Source: Cynocephalus volans (Eukaryota; Chordata; Mammalia; Dermoptera; Cynocephalidae). Taken from it: DNA of 64,000 nt. The notes under the pieces are model-generated. The model ran no database searches. It was not told where the DNA came from and saw only the letters and a program-made list of their open reading frames with translations. Shown piece after piece: positions 22,075 to 33,910 of this stretch. Position 1 is the stretch's first letter; each line of letters starts with the position of its first letter. Made by a program: the position numbers and the translations under genes. The DNA is taken from assembly GCF_027409185.1 (NCBI RefSeq), contig NC_084462.1, forward strand, positions 85,856,179 through 85,920,178. Direction: 5' to 3'.

Positions 22075-22315
22075 GTGAGAAAATGAAAATTAACAGCTAA
22101 TACTCCGAAATTTATGAAAGCGCGAGGCCCCGCCAGGAATATACACCGGCGCAATGGTGTAATGGAAAAGATCAAACCTATCTGCCTCGATCAGGTGGTT
22201 GATTTTTTTCGTCCCTCCACGACAGCTTTGTGTGTGCGTCTGAGGGCACGTGCACACCTGCTTATAAAATCGGAATTCGCGTCCCTGTGGGTGTGACATG
22301 GGTTGGATCATTAAG
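22075..22315. promoter_or_regulatory. conserved-looking intronic element
   Basis: This is a balanced-composition block with retained CpGs next to AT-rich intron. It includes ATTAACAGCTAATAC, GGAAAAGATCAAACC, CGATCAGGTGGTTGA and GGCACGTGCACACC, which contains an E-box CACGTG. No coding potential or repeat similarity was seen. An enhancer role is inferred from motif density only. Confidence 0.35.
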
Positions 22316-23490
22316 CTAAAACGTTCAATTCAGTCCCTTTGATCCGTGCTGGGGAAAATCTATAGTCATCTCTAATCTACCAGGTCTTTAAGGAGGCTCT
22401 TACACGAGCTGTTTTGATGTCATCATTTCCACATTCATGGCAAATTCAGCTAATCAAACAGACACTGCTACACAACATTCTCAGAAGAAATAGTTCTTAC
22501 AGAGCATATTGGTAAAATTCATTCCAGATTTTCTTGTAAGAGAAAATCCTCAAGTCTAATGAAGATGGGTAATAAAAAGAAGGCTCTCAGGAGTCTCATT
22601 CTCAGCTTCTGTAGTTAAGGGGCTTGTCCTTCAAGTGAAAATGCTCAGTGCTCTTTGTAAACTCCATGTATTGGAATGTTTAAACACTGCCTTAATATTT
22701 TTAGTCAACCAACATTGATGGGTTGAATAAGAAATGACTAGTTTTATTTCAGTTCCCACTAAAACAGAAGGATTTCTACACTCTTGGTAAAACTGAATAG
22801 CCCCAACCTAGGGGAGCCACAGAAGGAGGGTCTTATTGAAGTCATGGTTGTTAGAAGATACATTTCTTATAATTCTAGAGAAAAAATTCAACAAATCTTC
22901 ATTAAATATTATTTTCATTATGTCTCCATTTAAATAAGATAAATAAGTACCTTTGGGAGAAGAAAGGCACATTATTTCCAAATGAAAAATGTCAGTGTTA
23001 TAGAGTTCAGTAAAAAGAAAAAAACTTTTCTAATGTGAATGAATTTAGTGCACAATCACAAATTCCTATCTTCTATCAATAGGTTTGTACAGGTTTTTAT
23101 TTTAATGCAAGTATGTTAATTACTAATGAAGATTAATTTCATGAGACAATAGGATTGGGTAAGGTGACTAGACCAATCACAAGACAATCTGATTATTTTG
23201 ATATAAATATACAAATTATTTATCACAGCATCTTGCTACAGAATCATCTAATATGTCCCTCCCAAAATATGTTACATTATCATAAAATTGGAACAAATTA
23301 GCTTGTAGAAATCTCCTTCAGAGGAGACAATGTAATAAAACAACAGCTGAACAGAACTAGGCCCTAAGGTACAACCCATCAGATTTGTCATGGCAACTGA
23401 TAAGGCAGGAGCTTCAGTCTGTTGTGCACATTCTACAGTATTTGTCAGGTAGTGTAGCAGGCACATAATAGTTCTCATTTAATACTCACC
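22316..23490. other. AT-rich intron, possibly part of a conserved block
   Basis: No gene or clear repeat was found. The part at about 23020-23240 is rich in TAAT cores and contains ATCAATAGG (about 23075) and CAATCAC words. It could be a further regulatory element, but evidence is weak. Confidence 0.3.
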
Positions 23491-23496
23491 ATCTAT

Positions 23497-23672
23497 GCCA
23501 GTGGCTCTCAAATCTTGCTACACCTAGGAATCACTTAGAGACCTTTTTAAAGAACTGATGCCTGGCTGCAAACCCAGATAGTATGACGTAATTGGTACAG
23601 AACATGACACAAGCATTGGGATTTTTAAGAGCTCCCTGGTGATTTTAATGTGCAGCAAAGTTTGGGAACCTC
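23497..23672. mobile_element. hAT-type non-autonomous DNA transposon relic (MER5/Charlie-like)
   Basis: The element begins CAGTGGCTCTCAAA and ends TTTGGGAACCTCTAG, which are degraded terminal inverted repeats of the Charlie group. The internal words GAATCACTTAGAGA and GCTCCCTGGTGATTTTAATG are typical of these elements. The exact subfamily is not determined. Confidence 0.7.
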
Positions 23673-24589
23673 TAGTCTGTAGTAATTACCATTATTTTCC
23701 CTGTTGCTCTCTTCAGTGAGGTTAAATAACCTGCCTGTGGTATCTCAGCTGGAAAACACTGATGCCCTGAACTCAGCTTTCCCAATTCAAAGCCAAGAAC
23801 CCTCTTACCCTCCATCCCATGCTTCTGTTGCCAGTACAAGTCCACCAGATCAGTAGACTCAGAATGTGGAAAGGTCTGATTCAGTGTCATAAACACCCTA
23901 TTTAGAAAGTTTCTGCCTAATAAGGTTCTTGAAATTAGAGAGAGTGTCTTCCCTCTGGGACTCTCAAACAGAGTTACTTATGGAAACATTTCTTTTGAAC
24001 TCAGACTTATAAGGGAGATTTTTTATTGCTCTCTTTTGAAGCAGCAGCCAGATAGAATGCAAGGTAGTAACAGAGCTAAACGTGGAACCCCAGTCTCTCT
24101 ATCCATTTGTTCACTTAAACAGTTACTGATGGGCAAGACCCATCTTATTAGATGTGCTCTGTGGGCAGAGCTGGTCCACTGGGACCCATGCCTGGAGGAG
24201 GGCCCAAGGGCCCAGATCCTCCCATACTTTCAGGCATTGGTGTTCTGATCTGTACTTGGGCAGCAATTACATTTCTTGGCTGCACATCAGTGTCTGCCTT
24301 GTGTTTCCAAAGCTTGCATGTTACTCATATGTTAGGACTCTGCACTAAAAAATAACAAATTGACTAAAACTCTGTATATATGTTAGCAGTTGTCCAAAGG
24401 GCAACTTACAATTTGCTTCAAACCCTGCATGTTTCCAGTCGCCCATGTATTTCTCATCTTCCTTTGCATATGCCATAAGGTACTCAGAAGCGACAGTTTC
24501 TGAAATCACTGCTTTCGTTTTCCCATCTGGTGATGATCTCATAGTCCCAAAGAGAGGTTATTAGAGGAACACAATAAACAATGCGCTTT
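23673..24589. other. intron with a possible antisense MIR relic, otherwise nothing recognised
   Basis: The segment at about 23700-23800 (GAGGTTAAATAACCTGCCTG, then CAGCTGG) looks like the core of a reversed MIR or related old SINE. The remainder is unique AT-rich intron without coding content. Confidence 0.3.
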
Positions 24590-25060
24590 TCGCTTTCTTT
24601 CCTGTTGTGTTCTAAAACAGATCAATGGGAAAAATTAAATAAACAAACGAGCGACGCGCGCCACCTAGTGACCGCCGTACTCCCTGCAGGTTTCGCGACT
24701 GGCGTGCGTGAGAGGAGTGGCTAACGCGATTCAAGTATTGATGGAGTCACAAAAATCGTTCATTAAGGCAATTTAATCTTTGCTATTAAATGTCCTTTTA
24801 ATTCATTTGGGGTAATTAAGATGCAGTTAAAGTGATTAAATTCTAATTACTTATGCCAGACAAAGACATATTTGTCACACTAATGCGGTTAACTAAGGAC
24901 TCAGAAAGAAAGTTAACATTTACTTCAAATGATGCAACTGGAAAAATCAGTTCCTCTTTTCATCATTAATCCAGTGAGCTGGGTGATTATGTAACGGCGC
25001 TACAAGCTCATTAAATAGGGGAAGAGCTGATTAGAATGACTGCTAGAAGGAAAACTTGAA
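24590..25060. promoter_or_regulatory. strong candidate conserved enhancer with CTCF-like site
   Basis: CpG-containing CGCGCCACCTAGTGACC (24657-24673) resembles the CTCF core. It is followed by about 350 bases packed with homeodomain cores (TTAATTCA, GGGTAATTAAGATG, CTAATTAC, CATTAATCC). ONECUT-type sites flank the CTCF-like site: ATCAAT at 24621-24626 and TATTGAT at 24736-24742. Several CpGs persist in otherwise AT-rich DNA, which suggests purifying selection. There is no open frame of note. The enhancer or boundary role is inference. Confidence 0.5.
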
Positions 25061-26109
25061 CCAGAAGTACCTCAGGACCGTCTGGTCAGCATTCCTGGGC
25101 AGCATTACCTCGTGTTCTTTCCCTCAAGCCCCCCACCCCAAAGCAATCGGCTCCCGAGTTTTATCCTGATGTTAAAAGAGGGATGCCTCACAGAAAGCTT
25201 TTATTATCAGACTGCAGACGTTGTCAAACCAAAAGATATTTTTAAATGGTGAATGCATTATTGGGGTAGAGAGCAAGGCAGATGGGCAGGGGTGGGGAAG
25301 ACTAGAATTTCTGAAGCAAACAGCTCCAGAATCCAAGTTTCCACTATAAGCTTCGGAAGCTGCTTTCCATACAAACACCCTTCCTACTGTTGAGCAACCC
25401 TTCTGTCTTGCCTAGTTCCACTTTTACTGCCTTTGATGGATGGAGACAGATTCCTTTGCACAGGATTATGCCCCATTTGATTATTGTGCACACTCTGAAG
25501 AGCGCTGAGTACCTCTGGGCAAAACACTGTCTCTTTTCAGTGTTTTCCCACATTCATATGTAAAGCCATCTTAGATTATAAACCAACAAGTCACTAAGGC
25601 TATTTTGCCATAATTTCTACACTTTCCAGACTATTAGGATAGCTTTATTATGAGTACTCATAAGGGGAGGAGGAATTTAAACTTAATGAAATTGAAATTT
25701 GCCTTACTCACAAAAACGGGCTTTTAAGGAGGTACCTAGCATTGGCCAGGGAGGATGATCCAAGGACAAAAGTAATCAGTCAGATAATTGGGGACTATTT
25801 TTCCTAGGAAACCAGTGTATTTTAGTACAGTTACATTTGCATATTAAAACCATAATTGTGAAGGTTGTATCTTTCCCCTGTTTATCTCATCAAATAATAT
25901 TACCTCTGTTTACTTCATAAGCAAAGAAGCTAAAGTTATCAAATTTATCGGTCACATAGGTCAAACAACTACCTTCTAAAAATAAATCAGTCAATTATTT
26001 AAATATTTGCAGAGTCATTATTAATTTTATGGATCATGTTATGCCATTAAATTACTTTTGGGGGGGCGGAAACCTCTGGAGTAAGAAACAAGTGCCCAGA
26101 GAAAGGTTC
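25061..26109. other. AT-rich intron, nothing recognised
   Basis: No gene, RNA gene or confident repeat is visible. A short G-run lies at 26059-26066. Confidence 0.35.
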
Positions 26110-26230
26110 TGGCTATAATTAGCTCTTAGATTTTGTCAAGTAATTTAACCTTTCTTGGCCTCAGTCTCCTTAAATGTAGAATGACGGATTTGGCTTTAGG
26201 ATCCCTTCCAGGTCCCACATTCTATGATTG
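26110..26230 (+). mobile_element. MIR-family SINE fragment
   Basis: AGTAATTTAACCTTTCTTGGCCTCAG and following bases match the conserved MIR core (accurate losses, then CTCAGTCTCC and a TCTGTAAAATG-like remnant). It is fragmentary and old. Confidence 0.55.
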
Positions 26231-26459
26231 ATTACCTTCTATGATGACTGTATTATCAATGGCAAAACCCAGTTGGAACCCTAGTGTCCTATCTCAATTT
26301 GATTCCTATCCCCAACATCAGGATTCCACAAGGGGTAAGGCCCAGGGGGCCAGTCTCTTGGGCAGAGTTTCAGACCAGGCTCTCCTGTCAGGTGGTCAGG
26401 AGGAAACAGCCCATCCACTCAGGAGCGCTGCCTTCTGGCACAAAAGTGCTGCAGTTTGA

Positions 26460-27365
26460 GATTCCATTGCACGTGTCCTAATAATACAAGATGTTGGCAA
26501 GGATATGGATCATTAGGAACTCTTATGCACTGCTGGCAGGAATGTAAATCGGCACCTTTGCTACAAAAAATAACTTGGCATCATCTCGTAGCCCAGGATC
26601 TACACATGTCTAGCAGTTCTAGTCTTTGGTATATATTCTAGATAAACTCACAAGTGCTTCCAGACACATGAAAAAATTGTTTGTAGCAGCACTGTTTCTA
26701 AGAGCAAAAAACTGGAAATAGCCCAAACATCCACTGACAAGGAATGCATAAATAAATAGTGATGTATTCATATAATACAATATATACTATGATGAAAATG
26801 AATGAGCCAGAGCTACACACAACAACATAGATGAGTCTTAGGAACAATGTTGAATTTTTTTTTAAAAGAGCAGCACCAGAACAATACAATTTTTTCAAAG
26901 TTCAAAAGCAAACAATGCTAAACAACTTATTGTTTAGAGATGCATAAATATGTGGTAAAACTATTTTTAAATCAACAAATTCAAATTCAGGAGAGTGGTT
27001 ACCTCTGGTAAGGGAAGGGAGGGAAATGAAAGGAGAGAACACTCTGGTAGCTTCAGGAGGCAGCAAAGTTCTTTTTTTTTTTTTTTTTTTTAGAGATGAC
27101 TGGTAAGGGGATCTTAACCCTTGACTTGGTGTTGTCAGCACCACGCTCTCCCAAGTGAGCTAACCGGCCATCCCTATATGGGATCCGAACCCGTGGCCTT
27201 GGTGTTATCAGCACTGCACTCTCCAAGTGAGCCACGGGCCGGCCCTTAAAGTTCTATTTCTTTTGCTGGGTGGTAGGTTCATAGGTGTCCATTTTGTGAC
27301 TATGCTTCATATCTTACAAATATGATACATGTTGTTTCATAAGCAGTAAATATTATTTAATTTTA
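26460..27365 (+). mobile_element. old LINE-1 (L1M-class) 3' fragment, split by a SINE
   Basis: The sequence parallels the end of LINE-1 ORF2 (ACTGCTGGCAGGAATGTAAA, then GGAAATAGCCCAAACATCCA, then GATGAAAATGAATGAGCC) and continues into a 3' UTR-like region. All frames are broken. A SINE at 27073-27247 interrupts it, and LINE-like sequence resumes at about 27256 and runs to about 27365. It is much older than the intact LINE-1 at 37140. Confidence 0.8.
27073..27247 (-). mobile_element. dimeric tRNA-derived SINE (equine ERE-like)
   Basis: Read on the minus strand it starts GGGCCGGCCCGTGGCTCACT, has a first tRNA-like unit, the linker CATATAGGGATGGCCGG, a second unit and an A tail. AAAGTTCT repeats at 27065-27072 and 27248-27255 as target duplication. 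This two-unit layout is the best evidence for a perissodactyl host. It inserted into the older LINE-1 fragment. Confidence 0.85.
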
Positions 27366-27707
27366 ACATTGCGGAGGAAGAGATCATTTTTGTCTGGTTC
27401 CTCAACCCAAACAATTTGGACCAAACAAACCCCAAGATATTTTGTATTGTCATCTAAGCAAGTCATAGCCTTGTACTAAATATTACCTCTCTTAGGAATT
27501 ACGTTTGGCCAGTTATGGACAGGGTATAAGAAGTGAAAGAGGAAATGTCACTGTATATGGAAAGAGAAGTTAATTTCTTCATTCATTTGAGCACCTGCTA
27601 TAGTAGATTCTGTGCTCAGGACTGGGGAGGGAATATACAATAGACTTGTCCTTTGGAACTCACAGTGTAGTCTAGTGGGCAAGAGAGACAAGTAGCTGTT
27701 CACATAC

Positions 27708-27710
<3 letters not shown>

Positions 27711-27754
<44 letters not shown>
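27711..27754. repeat. (GT)22 microsatellite
   Basis: An uninterrupted GT dinucleotide run of 44 bases. It is likely polymorphic. It also creates a spurious His/Thr-rich frame on the minus strand. Confidence 0.95.
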
Positions 27755-27755
<1 letters not shown>

Positions 27756-28378
27756 CCAAAAAGAAGTTTGGGGTGTAATGAAGGGACAGTTTTGAAGATC
27801 TGGAGGATGAGTGGAACTTGAATCGGAAATGGAGGAAGAGGTTTCCAGGCAAAAGGAACAACAGCATGTGTAGAGGCCCTGGCTAAAATCCCTTTGCAGA
27901 TTTCTGGAATTATTATATGTATCTGAATATCTATATCTACATATAGAGATATATAAATATATAATTACTATGAAGCTGGAAGTTTGTTTCTTTCCCAGCA
28001 CAGCTGAGTGACACGATACATTCCCATCAGTAACAAAAGCGTTCTTCAAAGCTGTTTTCAATGGAGGAGAGTGGTGGGCAAAGGGTTTCATATTCCTCTA
28101 GGGGAACAAATAAGATTGGTGGGGGGAGAATATGTGTTGTTTAAAAAGCTTCCCAGGTGATTCTAATATAACTCCAAGTAGAGAATTAGAATATTGATAC
28201 GGAGAATTTGAGAGCGAATGACTTATTTTTGCCCCTTATTTATCTTAGCCTTATTTCTGAAATAATCTATAGCACCATGGCTTAGTAGCCATGTTTATGT
28301 GTGTGTGTGTGTGTGTATAAAATCTTTGACTTTTTTTTAACTTTTTGAAATCAAAATTTCACTCAAAAATTCAAGATC
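27755..28378. other. intron with short AT and GT runs, nothing coding
   Basis: The sequence contains an AT-rich patch at 27915-27965 and a short GT run at about 28300-28317. No gene or clear repeat was recognised. Confidence 0.3.
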
Positions 28379-28416
28379 ACTAAGATCCCTTTACCGGTCG
28401 TCTTTAAAAAAAAAAA
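28379..28416 (+). mobile_element. extremely truncated SINE insertion with 14-bp target duplication
   Basis: Only the last two dozen bases of the SINE (ending CCCTTTACCGGTCGTC) plus a poly(A) tail are present. They are flanked by AAAAATTCAAGATC at 28365-28378 and 28417-28430. This fits target-primed reverse transcription that aborted almost at once. The A bases at the edge of the duplication are ambiguous with the tail. Confidence 0.75.
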
Positions 28417-28496
28417 AAAAATTCAAGATCCCTGCAGGAATAATTGATTCCACATGCTCTTCCATCTAAAAAATTATTACTGTTCTGTAGGTCCAT

Positions 28497-28666
28497 ACTA
28501 CTCAAAGCATGGCTTCCCAACCAGCAGCGTTGACCTCAACTAGGAACTTGTAAAAAATGCAGACCTTCAGGTTCCACCACAGACCTACTGGATCTGATTC
28601 TGCATTTTAACATTTTAAGACTCCCAGGAGATTCCTGTGTCTGTTCAAGTCTAAGAAGCATCACTG
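28497..28666. mobile_element. hAT-type relic (MER5-like)
   Basis: CTCAAAGCATGGCTTCCC, CAGACCTACTGGATCTGATTC, CCAGGAGATTCCTGTG and AGAAGCATCACTG are in the order expected for a decayed MER5-type element. Confidence 0.65.
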
Positions 28667-30407
28667 CGAGCCATATTATGTCGTTCAAAAATTCCATTTT
28701 CCCTTATTGGCCCAGACACTGACCAGGTGCCTCCTATGTGCCAGGCAATGGGCTGATTACTGGGGAGCAATGTGTCATATCCTGGAGGAGCTCATAGGGA
28801 GGAAGCGTGTGGGTGAATAAATGCTGGCAATGTCTCTGATGAATGTGAAGATCCAGGAATAAAGTTCTATGGGAGCAGGAAAGGAAACTGGGAAGAAGAC
28901 GGAAAAGAGATGACAAAGGACCTTGTGTGTCTGTGCAGGCCAAGGGACTTGGACCTATGACAACAGGAACTAAAGGAAGTTGTGACCTGTCGTGGAGGGG
29001 AGATGGTCAGATCTGAACTTTTGAGAGCATGCTGGAGTGGGAGACAATGGGTGAGAAGTAGCAGGGGACTGGCTAGAAGCCAGGAAGGGTGGTAATAGAT
29101 TATGAGGGTCTGATTATATGTCATTGTCAGCACAGGTGCAGAAAATGGGTGGGCAAAATTTGAGAGTTATTTCTAAAGTAAAATAGAGCAGACATCATGG
29201 GGAGTGCAAATGTAAGAGGAACTGACTCCTGTGGCTCTGGCTCGGGAAGCTGGGTGCTTGCAAATTCCTTTAACCACAGAGCGGCTATGTTGATGTGAAT
29301 ACAAAGACAGGATATTTCAGGACAGTCCTCTCAAAGATGTTCTTAAGATAGGTGGGCTCTCTAGCCTGTGTACAGATTTGAGGTTCCAAATCAGGTAGAT
29401 TGCTTTTGCCTCGCCGTAACGTGTCATTTAGTTGGGGACATGATGTGAGCACAATGCTAATGACTTGAAGGTTGCAGGTTTACTCCTTAGGATCCCATTT
29501 TCACTTGCCAGTGCTGATGGACACTCTCATTCCACCTAACTGCCTGCCCTGGGGTACACAGGAGCCCTGAAGAACCTGCATAAAGGGTTAGCCCAAAGCT
29601 ATGCCTGCTCTTAGAGAAACAGAAGAAATGCCCAATAATTGTAGGTCAGGAGTCTTCTGTCTACAAAGCCAACAGGAGGGGAGATATAAGCACAGACCTA
29701 TTGGTGAGGCCGATGAGTGTTGGCAAATCTTGGTTTGAGTCACTTACAAATCAATCTGTGACGGGAACCAAGCTTTTTAAAGGCAAATTTTATAAGAAAA
29801 CCAATTTTGCTTTAATCTAGTTATTTTTACGGTTACCCCATGAACCCCAAATTTTAAAAAATAAATTAACTAAAATATGTTTAGTTTTGAATGTATACTA
29901 CGTGTACATCATTTTTTAAAAGTTAAACAGCATTAAAAGGTATAAACAGAAAATCAAGTTTTCCTCCCAGCCTGTTCCCTAGGTACCTAGTCTGGAACTC
30001 CTGTTACCAGTTTCTTATGTATCATTCAGAGATAGTCTGTGGTTTTTCCAATGCCTGAGCATGTGTGTGTGTGTGAGTATCCCTCTTTTAAAATAATCAA
30101 GGGCCTGCCTCTTTCATCTCCCAAACAATCAAATGATGACTTTCCAGGGAAAATAATGAATGGCTCTTGCTTTTTTTAATTCTTTTGGCCGACAATTGCC
30201 TCCCTAGAAATATATTTACATGCCTAGCAAGGCACTGCCCAGTGTAATTATCTGAGTAATGAAATTAAAGGAGAACACACACAGGGTGACCACCCTTCTG
30301 GATAGGTTGAAAATGGTCCCAAGTGCTTCATTGGTGGTCCCCCTATTCTAGCTCATTTATGAAAGATAACTCAAGGTATTAAATTTGAGCTTATAAAATA
30401 TCTTCTA
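28667..30407. other. AT-rich intron, mixed old repeats and unique DNA
   Basis: GGTGCCTCCTATGTGCCAGG near 28726 is a fragment of a common old repeat. The part at about 30100-30300 looks unique and TAAT-rich and could be conserved. No gene is recognised. Confidence 0.3.
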
Positions 30408-30521
30408 GGGATGACTGGTTAGCTCCCTTGGTTAGAGCATGTTGCTGATAACACCAAGGTCCAGGGTTCAATCCCTGCACTGGTCAACCACCAAAAAATA
30501 AATAAATAAAACAAAATAAAA
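30408..30521 (+). mobile_element. tRNA-derived SINE monomer
   Basis: GACTGGTTAGCTCCCTTGG, then GTTAGAGCATG, then CTGATAACACCAAGG, then the B-box-like GGTTCAATCCC and an AAAT-rich tail. Imperfectly matching TTATAAAATATC (about 30391) and TTATAAGATATA (about 30524) could be a diverged target duplication. Confidence 0.8.
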
Positions 30522-31931
30522 ATTATAAGATATAGATAGACACAGATATATTCTATCTACCATCCAGTTCCTTATTTTAAAGTTATATAGCACCCAAACA
30601 CAACCACAATATTATTTTACTTATTTATTTTCATTCAAAATATTTTAACACAATGTCATTTTATAGCAATGACTTCAACACAAGGGTGAAGATTTTTTCC
30701 AACAAGTTAATTGTTGTACCAGTATAAATAATTTTAGATCCTGCTTTTGTCATGACATGGCCTTAGTAGATACTTTTTTACCATTTCCTATATACTCACC
30801 ATGTTCAAGCACCTTATCTCTTATTTTTATAATTTATGTTTTAATTCCAATGCTTTAAGAAAAATTATTTTCTTGATTTAAAAGCATGATATAAAAAACT
30901 AACCATAAAAAAGAATACACAAATCATACATAGCACCCCCCACCCATATAACACTTTTTGTGGATGAGTAGATATCCTTCAAATCTTTTTCCAATGAGAT
31001 GATACATACATATTACTTTTTAACTTTTTAAATTAAATATCTCATGTTATTAAATTTGTGGTGGACTATTTGAAAATACATAAAAGAATAATAGAAACAA
31101 TAAAAATCCCTGGTAATTTCACCATCTCTGCCTCCTCTCAAATACATCATGAGTAGCATTCATTCATTCAATAGATGTATATAGATAGGATGTTTACAAT
31201 TTGCAAGACAGCAGAGGAAGAAGCAAAAGCTACCTCTTTGCTCCTGGAGCACTCTATGTCAGAAAACATTATACAAATCTCCTATTTTATAGCTGTGCTA
31301 TACTTTATCTAACCAATCCCCTATTTGGGGGTACTTAGATTCATTCATAATTGGTTGTATAAACACATTTTTATGATTTTATAATATTTTAGAGTTGTCA
31401 TAATTTATGTAATCTTTCTAACAACTTTTCCTATCATTGAACATTTCAACCATTTTCAGGCTTTTTTTCTTGTTTTGTTTTGGTTTTGCTATTATTCATG
31501 AATAACACAACAGTCATGACACTATACAAGGGTAATTTGTGGAAAAGTAGAATTAAAAGATAACGCAAATCTTTGCATGAATTCTTTATTTTTAAATGCA
31601 ATGTTATTTATATTTCTTTTTTGTGGGGTACAGTGTGTCATTTCAATACATGCATATCCTCCACAAAGATTCACTTATGGTAGATAGCATAGTTTTGTCC
31701 CCTGCATGAACTTTTTGAAGACCTTTCAAGCATGAAACTACTGAACATTTGTTTTCCTCTTTCAAAAATAATTTTTCTCTAATTATTAAGCTAATATATG
31801 CTCAATGTAGAAAATATGTAACTTTATAAACAATAAAACAGAATCAAATCACCCATAATTCCATAACCCAGAGATAATGCCTACTTATATATTGGTTTAT
31901 TTCCTCCTAGTTTTTAAAAAGTACACATATA
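30522..31931. other. AT-rich intron, likely old repeat relics
   Basis: No gene is present. A fragment resembling the palindromic mariner-type element at 53418 (AATTAAAAGATAACGCAAATC near 31550, and GAACTTTTTGAAGACC near 31709) is split by other sequence here. Confidence 0.3.
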
Positions 31932-31992
31932 GGCTGATAAAACCAAGGTCCAGGGTATGACCTTGTTTGTACAGTACAGTTTGCTGTACAAA
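31932..31992 (+). mobile_element. SINE remnant followed by a 9-bp palindrome
   Basis: GGCTGATAAAACCAAGGTCC is a remnant of the tRNA-derived SINE body. Just after it, TTTGTACAG (31966-31974) and CTGTACAAA (31984-31992) form a perfect 9-bp inverted repeat with a 9-base loop. Confidence 0.5.
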
Positions 31993-32099
31993 AAGAAAAA
32001 AAGAAAAAGACTGTACACATAAAAAGCACATTTTAAATTTTTATTTTACACAAAATTGAACTCATACAGAATTTACAACTGAACATATTTCAACGTCAT

Positions 32100-33300
32100 T
32101 AAATGTTATTCAAACATATGATTCTTTAAATTTTTATTTGGAAATTATTTCAAATTTATAAAAAGTTGCAAAAACAGTACAAAGAACATTGGTGTACACT
32201 TTACCTGATTGTTAACGCTGACCAGTTGTTAATATTTTACCTCATTTGCTTTATCATTTGCACATGCTCTTTTTCTCTCATGCTCAGAATTGTTGCCCTG
32301 AACCATTTGAGCATGACTTTCATACATCATTGCCCCTTGCCCTTAAATACTTATGAGTGTCTTTCCTAGGAATAGGGATATTCTCTTATATAGCAACAGT
32401 TCAGTTTTCTCCATTGACCCAGCAGTGTCTTTCACAGCATGTTCTCCAGTACAGGATCTAGTCTCAGGTTTACTCGTCATTTCTCTTTTGCTTCTTTTAA
32501 CATGAAACATTTCCAAAATCTTTCTCGTTTACAACACTGACATGTTTGAAGAGTACAGTCCCTCATCCCTCTTTCTTAATGAGACAGTTCTCACTGTGCT
32601 AACCTGATGTTTCCTCGTGATTAGATTGAGATGATGCTTTCTTACCCAGAAAGCTGCATGAGTGAAGTGTGTCCACCTCGGGATCACATCTGGAGGCCCA
32701 AAAGGTCAATCTGTTCCTCACTGAACTGGTGAGTTCATTATGATCACCAGTCAAGGTGTTTTATAATTTCTCCACTGTATAATCACTGGGTGGTGGTGGT
32801 GGTTTTTCTCCCTTACAACTAATAAGCAATCTGTGGGGAAACACTCTAGGCCCATGCAAATATCCTACTCATCATCACAATTCCCCACTGAGTCAGCCTC
32901 TGTTGATTCTCTCCTGACCTAATCTTTATCACGATGCTGTCAAAATGATTTTCCACCTCCAGCAATCCTGCCATGTTTAACAGTCAGCCCTCAGTTTTCT
33001 GTGCTGAGCAAGAGCCCTCCCTCCTCTTTCAGCTTCTTACCCATTTATTACTGCTGTGGACTCACGCAGTTTTTTCCCAATGGTTTGTAATTCATTACCA
33101 TACTTAACTGTTTTGGTACTCAAAAGGTCCCAGATTTGACTGATGGGAGCCCCTTCAATCTGGTTCCTGTGTCCTTGTGACATGATCTCATTTTTATTTT
33201 TACAACTTTCCGCCACTTTTTTGATGAGCCCTGGTTTATTCTGGTGGGGAATGGTGTTAGAGAACATGAAGACCTGGTGCTAGGGGTGCTCATGGCTATC
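32100..33300. mobile_element. old LINE-1 (L1M-class) fragment
   Basis: Words such as TTATAAAAAGTTGCAAAAACAG, CTCATTTGCTTTATCATTTGC, CCAGTACAGGATCTAGTCTC and CTGATGTTTCCTCGTGATTAG are characteristic of a widespread old mammalian LINE-1 region. It is heavily mutated with no open frame. Family assignment is from memory. Confidence 0.6.
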
Positions 33301-33602
33301 AGGGTGTCTTTGTTTTTCCATCCTCTCAGACAAATTCAGGAAATATATGCATAAATATTTATACACACACATATAAATATGCAAACACCCATTCATATAC
33401 ACATGATATACATGTGCACATAAACATGCTTATATACAGACTTATGTACATATTTTTTAAATCATAAGTTCATACCAGTACCTCCAACTCCAATTGCAAT
33501 ATATCCCCACAGGATTTTTTCTTGCCTTCCCCCATTCCCCATTAGTATGTCCTCTCCTCCACAGTGAAAATCCTAGCACCCAATAGCCTAGCGTGCTCAC
33601 TT

Positions 33603-33636
33603 GCTCTCTCTCTCTGTCTCTCTCTCTCTCTCTCTC
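33603..33636. repeat. (CT)n microsatellite
   Basis: A CT run with one G interruption. The Arg/Glu-rich frame opposite is an artefact of it. Confidence 0.9.
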
Positions 33637-33779
33637 ACGTGTGCTCAATCCTGTAACACATCTAAAATAGTTTCAGAATTGCTTTGCCCATACTCATACA
33701 ATAAAACAAAACTGCTTACAGATTTTTTAGGTAGGATTCATTTGCAATTCTTATCCCCCACACCCCCCACCCCACACAC

Positions 33780-33910
33780 ACACGCCCCAGCACACTTGGG
33801 AGCTTGTTAGAAATCCTACTGAATCAGAAACTCTGGGGTACATCCTAGTAATTTGTGTTTTAAGAATTCCTTGAAGTGATTAGAATGCATGCTAAAGTTT
33901 GAGAAGTATG
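33780..33910. mobile_element. hAT-type relic (MER5-like)
   Basis: CTTGGGAGCTTGTTAGAAATCC, TGAATCAGAAACTCTGGGG, AATTTGTGTTTTAAGAATTCC and TTTGAGAAGTATGG follow the order of a MER5-type element. Confidence 0.65.

Noticed and set aside
27672-28091. Minus-strand frame containing a His-Thr repeat
   Set aside because: It is produced by the (GT)22 microsatellite.
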